A stretch of DNA of 16,628 bases from Solirubrobacterales bacterium (GTDB lineage: Bacteria > Actinomycetota > Thermoleophilia > Solirubrobacterales > 70-9). Of this stretch, positions 13,386 to 16,628 are shown in pieces; within the stretch, counting starts at the first letter, position 1; each line of letters begins with the position of its first letter. The notes below the pieces were generated by a model, which was not told the DNA's origin, did no database searches, and was given only the letters and a program-made list of their open reading frames with translations. A program made the position numbers and the translations under genes. Location: assembly GCA_030152505.1 (NCBI GenBank), contig JASLJO010000093.1:1-16628 (forward strand), written 5' to 3'.

Positions 13386-14465
13386 CTAGCCGCGTCTCTT
13401 GGGGGCGACTCCTCCCGGCGGAGGCGGCGGCGCCTTGGGTGGGAAGGGCGCGTAAGCGGGGAAGCGGCCGTTGTGGATCTTGTTGCGCAGGACGCCGAGG
13501 CTGGCCGGTGAGTTCTGGATCCGGTACGAGCTGGTCGAGCCGAAGTCCTGGTAGTAGACGAGCATCCTGGTGCGCCGGTGGTGTTCGACCCAGGTCATCA
13601 GCTTGCGGACGTAGGCGGAGTCGTCGCCGCTGTCGACGCTCCACTCGGTGATCGCGAAGGGCTTGCCCCGGTAGCGCCGATAGAGGCCGTTCAGGGACTT
13701 CCAGTCCTGGTTGTCGGCGTAGAAGTCGGTACCCGCCCAGTCGACCCAACGCGAGCCCGGGAAGTAGTTGCGCGGCCGGTTTTTGGGGACGGTGGGGGAG
13801 CCGGCGGGCAGCGGGCTCCAGATCACTTCGACCGGCGCCTTCGGCAGGCCGGCGACGTCGCTCTGCAGGGGCGGCAGCCCGGCGGCGTGCAGGCGGGCGT
13901 CGATCCGGTCGCGCCTGCCACCGCCGTGGACGAGCACGTAGATGCGCCGGAAGGCGAGCCTGTACCAGCGGGAGCTGTGGGCGGTGTCGCGCGGCTTGCC
14001 GGCGCAGTCGTATGCGGCCCAGACGTTGAGGCAGCGGTTGGGCTCGCCCAGCGGGCGGATGTAGGCGCGCATCTTCTTCGTCCAGAAGAGCTTGTTGAGC
14101 CGCACCAGGTATTCGTCGCCGCCTCCGGTCGCGATCCCGCGTGGGGTGATGATCTCGTGGCCGTCGTTGTTGTCGGCGGCGCTGATGTGGAGCACCGGCC
14201 GTGCCCGTGCGGCCTGCCAGCGTTCGATCGTCTCGGGGAAGTCCGAGCCCCAGGTGCGGAAGGACTCGATCAGCGCCGGGTGCTTGTGCAGGGCGCTCGA
14301 GAACTGGCCGAAGTCGGCGCTGTCACCGGTGTCGCTGATGCCGAAGAAGACGTTGTGCCCGCGCGGGACCAGCGACCCGGCGGCCGGCGCGGCGGCGAGC
14401 AGGAAAAGGGCGACCGCGGCGCAGATCGCGCCGCCCACGGTCCTCTTGTCGCAAAGGGCCCTCAT
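13386..14465 (-). CDS. Secreted GH26-like glycoside hydrolase (beta-mannanase-type TIM barrel)
   Basis: 359 residues from ATG 14465, which opens a good signal peptide (KRTVGGAICAAVALFLLAAA, cleavage near AAG/S). An ATG at 14507 adds 14 residues. The GH26 layout is recognisable. A strand-4 motif YIRPLGEPN holds the presumed acid/base E141, matching the RPxxE of the family. FPGSRWVDWAGTDFYAD matches the PGDxxVDxxGxDxY block, and FAITEWSVDSG holds the presumed nucleophile E274. The 133-residue gap fits clan GH-A. The family's HE acid/base pair is GE here, so specificity may differ from mannan. The tail is proline-rich and basic and might be wall-associated. It converges on the propeller gene across repeat copy 2. 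Confidence 0.75.
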   Translation of the reverse strand: MRALCDKRTVGGAICAAVALFLLAAAPAAGSLVPRGHNVFFGISDTGDSADFGQFSSALHKHPALIESFRTWGSDFPETIERWQAARARPVLHISAADNNDGHEIITPRGIATGGGDEYLVRLNKLFWTKKMRAYIRPLGEPNRCLNVWAAYDCAGKPRDTAHSSRWYRLAFRRIYVLVHGGGRRDRIDARLHAAGLPPLQSDVAGLPKAPVEVIWSPLPAGSPTVPKNRPRNYFPGSRWVDWAGTDFYADNQDWKSLNGLYRRYRGKPFAITEWSVDSGDDSAYVRKLMTWVEHHRRTRMLVYYQDFGSTSSYRIQNSPASLGVLRNKIHNGRFPAYAPFPPKAPPPPPGGVAPKRRG

Positions 14466-14611
14466 CGAGCGAGCCGGGGATGCTGGCAAACCGCCGCCGC
14501 CGGCCATGCAATTCGTCTGGCGACTTTCCCGTCATCCGGACCGGAAAGGCACCGATGCATGGAACACTGGCAGTCGAGGATCGATCCGACAACAGCAGGA
14601 GAGTGAGCAAG

Positions 14612-14848
14612 GTGCCGTTAGACCAGAGCAAAGTGGGACAGCACATCGCATCGCAGATGGAAGCGATCGAAGCCGACTACGGCGACGATTGCGAAGTGGG
14701 GGACATCTGCACGATCGTCGAGGTCCGCGGGCCGCACGGCTCACATGTGCGCATGCGCAGCACCGCCTCCTCGCCGCACTCGACCCTCGGCCTGCTCAAG
14801 CTCGCCGAACAGGTGGCGCTGGCCAACTTCGGCCGTGACGACGTATAG
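14612..14848 (+). CDS. Small conserved-looking hypothetical protein
   Basis: 78 residues from GTG 14612, chosen because AGGAGAG (14597-14603) lies 8 nt upstream. GTG 14603 and ATG 14555 are in frame, and the frame opens at 14480. The N-terminal half is acidic and probably helical (HIASQMEAIEADYGDDCEVGD). It is followed by two strands (ICTIVEVRG, HVRMRSTA) and a C-terminal helix (TLGLLKLAEQVALANFG). No signal peptide or membrane segment is seen, so it is probably cytoplasmic. I do not recognise the family. It is divergent from the GH26-like gene, with 146 nt between starts, and convergent with the anchored hypothetical gene through a perfect hairpin. Confidence 0.6.
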   Translation: MPLDQSKVGQHIASQMEAIEADYGDDCEVGDICTIVEVRGPHGSHVRMRSTASSPHSTLGLLKLAEQVALANFGRDDV

Positions 14849-14858
14849 GAGGGTCTGG

Positions 14859-14879
14859 CCGCGGCGCTCAGCGCCGCGG
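14859..14879. terminator. Perfect 9-bp hairpin between convergent genes, stop codon in the loop
   Basis: CCGCGGCGC (14859-14867) pairs perfectly with GCGCCGCGG (14871-14879) around a three-base loop TCA, followed by TTT on the plus strand. On the minus strand the loop is TGA, the stop of the anchored hypothetical gene. The right arm therefore encodes its last residues. It is positioned to terminate transcripts from both convergent genes, but the T-run is short. Confidence 0.6.
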
Positions 14880-15650
14880 TTTGGTCGAGAGCAGCCTGAT
14901 CGAGTACCGCTCGCTGTAGTGGCTGCCCCCGGCGGCACCCGAATCGGCTTCGCTTCTCACCGTGCGGCGCAGGAGCAGGCCGTCGGAGCGGCGGCGCCAT
15001 TCGCGGCGCTCCGCCGCCCCGGAGTTCTCGCCGCCGAACACGCTGCGCGAGACGATCTGCGTCGTCTCGAAAGCCGCGCCGCCGACGTGTACATCCGCGG
15101 TTCCGATCACACGCGAGTCGGTCGAGATCGAGGAGTCGTCTGATTCGCAGGAGCTGGCCGCCCGCGTGCCGGGGCGCAACGTGGTGGTGACGCCCTGACA
15201 GTGGAACGCGTCTTCCTGGCCGACGCCGAAGAATTCGTGGAATTCGGTCACCGTCCCGGTCGTCTCACCGCGCGGGCCGGCGCACAGTTCGGCTTCGCTC
15301 CAACGCCCGTCGAAAACCTGCCAGCGTTCGCGCTCGGCGCAGTGCCCGGCGCTGAGCACGATCGTCGAAACACCGCCGTAATCGTGAGTCGTGCTGAACA
15401 CCGGGCTGTCGACACTCTCGCCACCCCGCGTCGCGTAGCGATAGACGCCGAGCGCCGGTTCGCCCGATTTGTCCCGCTGCCGGCCGGAGCTTCCCTCGGC
15501 CCGGAAGGCGCGGACCGCTTCGTCCACCGTCGCCCTGCTCGGTTCGTCGCGGGGCCACACGAGCCAGGCGAGCACCGCCAGGACGGCGATGCAGCCGCCT
15601 GCCACCACGGCGACCTTCCGATGCCGCCCCATCCCCCGCGGGACCACCAC
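14868..15650 (-). CDS. Membrane-anchored or secreted hypothetical protein
   Basis: 260 residues from GTG 15650, which has GAGGATAGG at suitable spacing upstream. ATG 15632 would remove six residues. A short basic stretch (MGRHRK) is followed by one hydrophobic segment (VAVVAGGCIAVLAVLAWLVW, about residues 13-32), then a polar extracytoplasmic domain. That domain is beta-rich, with several YRYATRGGE / VFSTTHDYGG / GTADVHVGG strands. It also has four or so cysteines that could pair, and a positively charged C-terminus (LLSTKPRR). I do not recognise the family; the pattern somewhat resembles secreted beta-barrel-like proteins of unknown function. A Cys in the hydrophobic segment lacks a clean lipobox. 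It follows recQ by 27 nt on the same strand and may be co-transcribed. Confidence 0.65.
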   Translation of the reverse strand: MVVPRGMGRHRKVAVVAGGCIAVLAVLAWLVWPRDEPSRATVDEAVRAFRAEGSSGRQRDKSGEPALGVYRYATRGGESVDSPVFSTTHDYGGVSTIVLSAGHCAERERWQVFDGRWSEAELCAGPRGETTGTVTEFHEFFGVGQEDAFHCQGVTTTLRPGTRAASSCESDDSSISTDSRVIGTADVHVGGAAFETTQIVSRSVFGGENSGAAERREWRRRSDGLLLRRTVRSEADSGAAGGSHYSERYSIRLLSTKPRR

Positions 15651-15677
15651 GGCGCCTATCCTCGCAGCGCCCGCCGC

Positions 15678-16628
15678 TCAGAAGTGTTGCGATTCGTTGA
15701 TGGTCGCCAGCACCTCGTCGGCGTGCTTGGCGACGAAGCTCGGCCCCACGCCCTTGATCTCCAGCAGGGCGTTCTCGGTGGTGGGGCGGATGGCGGCGAT
15801 CGCCTGCAGGGTCGAGTTGTGGGCGACGGTGTATGCGGGCTTGCCGTCGGCGGCACCCAGGCGCCACTCCTTCAGTCGCTCGAAGAGCGAGACGTCGGCG
15901 GAGGAGAGGTCCGGCGCGGGCGGCGCGGCCTTCTTGGCGCTGGGCTTACGGCGGATCGCGATCGTCTCGGGGTCGGGCAGCCAGTCCTGCCGGTCGCAGA
16001 CGTCGCAGCAGCGGCCCAGCGGCGCTCCCGCGGCGCTGTCACCGAAGTGGGCGAGGACGCTGCGGCGGCGACAGCGGTCGGAGTAGATGAACTCCTTGAT
16101 CGTGCGGTAGTCGCGCCAGCCGCGCTCGCGGGCGATCGCCAGCTCGGGGTCGCCGGCGCGCTGCTGGTTGAAGCGGACGAGGCGACCGAGGTCGGCCTTC
16201 ATCGCCAGCAGCACGGCGCGGGCCGGTTGTCCGTCGCGTCCCGCCCTGCCGGCCTCCTGATAGTAGGCCTCGAGGCTGGTCGGGATCGCCATGTGCCAGA
16301 CCGAGCGCACGTCGGCCTTGTCGACGCCCATCCCGAAGGCGTTGGTGGCGACGATGACGTCGACCTCACCGGCCATGAAGCGGGCTTGGCCATTGCCGCG
16401 GTCCTCGGCATCCATCCCGGCGTGGTAGCCGAGCGCGCGCAAATCGGCTTCGCGCAGGGTCGCGGCGACCTCGTCGGTGTCGCGGCGGGTGCCGCAGTAG
16501 ACGATCGCCGGCCGGTTCGCCGGATCCGCCAACCCGGCCTCGAGCAGCGCCTGGCGGCGCGCCTTCGAGCCGGTGCCCTCGAGCGGGACGACGTCGAAGG
16601 AGAGATTGGGCCGGTCGAATCCGGAGCG
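15678..16628 (-). CDS. recQ: ATP-dependent DNA helicase RecQ, C-terminal portion
   Basis: The frame is open to the right edge, so the N-terminal helicase lobe (Walker A, DEAH) lies outside. The visible 316 residues start at the FDRPNL linker between lobes, followed by motif IV (AIVYCGTRRDTDEVA). Motifs V and VI follow (DVIVATNAFGMGVDKADVR and YYQEAGRAGRDG). The zinc-binding block has four cysteines (DRC...GRCCDVCD). The end is an HRDC domain (SLFERLKEWRLG to the KGVGPSFVAKHADEVLATI helix). RecQ unwinds DNA 3'-5' in recombination and fork repair in the cytoplasm. The winged-helix region between the zinc block and HRDC is unusually short, about 45 residues with a KPSAKKAAPPAP linker, so the canonical RQC winged helix seems missing, as in some actinobacterial RecQ proteins. 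Confidence 0.93.
   Translation of the reverse strand, partial: RSGFDRPNLSFDVVPLEGTGSKARRQALLEAGLADPANRPAIVYCGTRRDTDEVAATLREADLRALGYHAGMDAEDRGNGQARFMAGEVDVIVATNAFGMGVDKADVRSVWHMAIPTSLEAYYQEAGRAGRDGQPARAVLLAMKADLGRLVRFNQQRAGDPELAIARERGWRDYRTIKEFIYSDRCRRRSVLAHFGDSAAGAPLGRCCDVCDRQDWLPDPETIAIRRKPSAKKAAPPAPDLSSADVSLFERLKEWRLGAADGKPAYTVAHNSTLQAIAAIRPTTENALLEIKGVGPSFVAKHADEVLATINESQHF

Noticed and set aside
14466..14611. A riboswitch-like leader between the divergent GH26-like and 78-residue genes (GGCAAACC on the plus strand recalls GEMM)
   Set aside because: Only the short GGCAAACC word matches; the paired second domain of a c-di-GMP riboswitch is absent in either orientation. I see no clear promoter in this gap.

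Overview
The window is very GC-rich and carries a probable F420-dependent luciferase-like oxidoreductase. It also has a secreted protein ending in a lysine/arginine/histidine tail with a CGKGKRKV...RC motif, and several start codons placed directly behind a TANNNT -10 hexamer. Together these suggest an actinobacterium, most like Thermoleophilia/Solirubrobacterales. That assignment is an inference from style, not from a marker gene. The content is mostly chromosomal housekeeping and accessory metabolism. I found no complete phage, transposon, CRISPR array or recognisable defence island.

Layout, left to right. (1) 1-1688: the 3' end of a secreted or surface protein with a HYDIN/ASPM-like Ig fold, then an LLM-class oxidoreductase, then an orphan tRNA 3' fragment that looks like an integration scar. 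(2) 1689-2969: an exported three-repeat carboxypeptidase-regulatory-like protein with lower GC than its surroundings. (3) 2976-5550, minus strand: a Vps62-like domain fused to a polytopic membrane half, followed by a metallophosphoesterase. (4) 5572-5977: a 43-bp structured repeat (copy 1), the C-terminal remnant of an MFS transporter, and a small two-helix membrane protein. (5) 6061-6894: an aldo/keto reductase, ending at a large imperfect palindrome shared with the convergent LtrA gene. (6) 6950-9671, minus strand: an MFS drug-exporter-type gene overlapping an LtrA-like membrane protein. (7) 9742-13318, plus strand: a tight four-gene run (MBL-fold hydrolase, SRPBCC protein, GNAT acetyltransferase, membrane-anchored beta-propeller), followed at once by repeat copy 2. 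(8) 13386-14465, minus: a secreted GH26-like glycoside hydrolase. (9) 14612-14848, plus: a small hypothetical protein. (10) 14868-16628, minus: RecQ (N-terminus outside the window) followed by a membrane-anchored hypothetical protein.

No single pathway unites the genes. Several products act at the envelope: the CarboxypepD-like protein, the Vps62 fusion, LtrA, MFS, the propeller, GH26 and the hypothetical anchored protein. Clear co-transcription units are MFS-LtrA (8-nt overlap), MBL-SRPBCC-GNAT-propeller (gaps of 14 and 9 nt, then a 4-nt overlap), and probably Vps62-metallophosphoesterase and RecQ-anchored protein.

The most interesting non-coding signals are these. A 43-bp imperfect palindrome occurs twice, with compensatory base-pair changes in its inner stem. 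Five or six genes show a TANNNT-N7-start layout, implying leaderless transcripts. A tRNA T-arm/acceptor fragment lies immediately behind the oxidoreductase gene.
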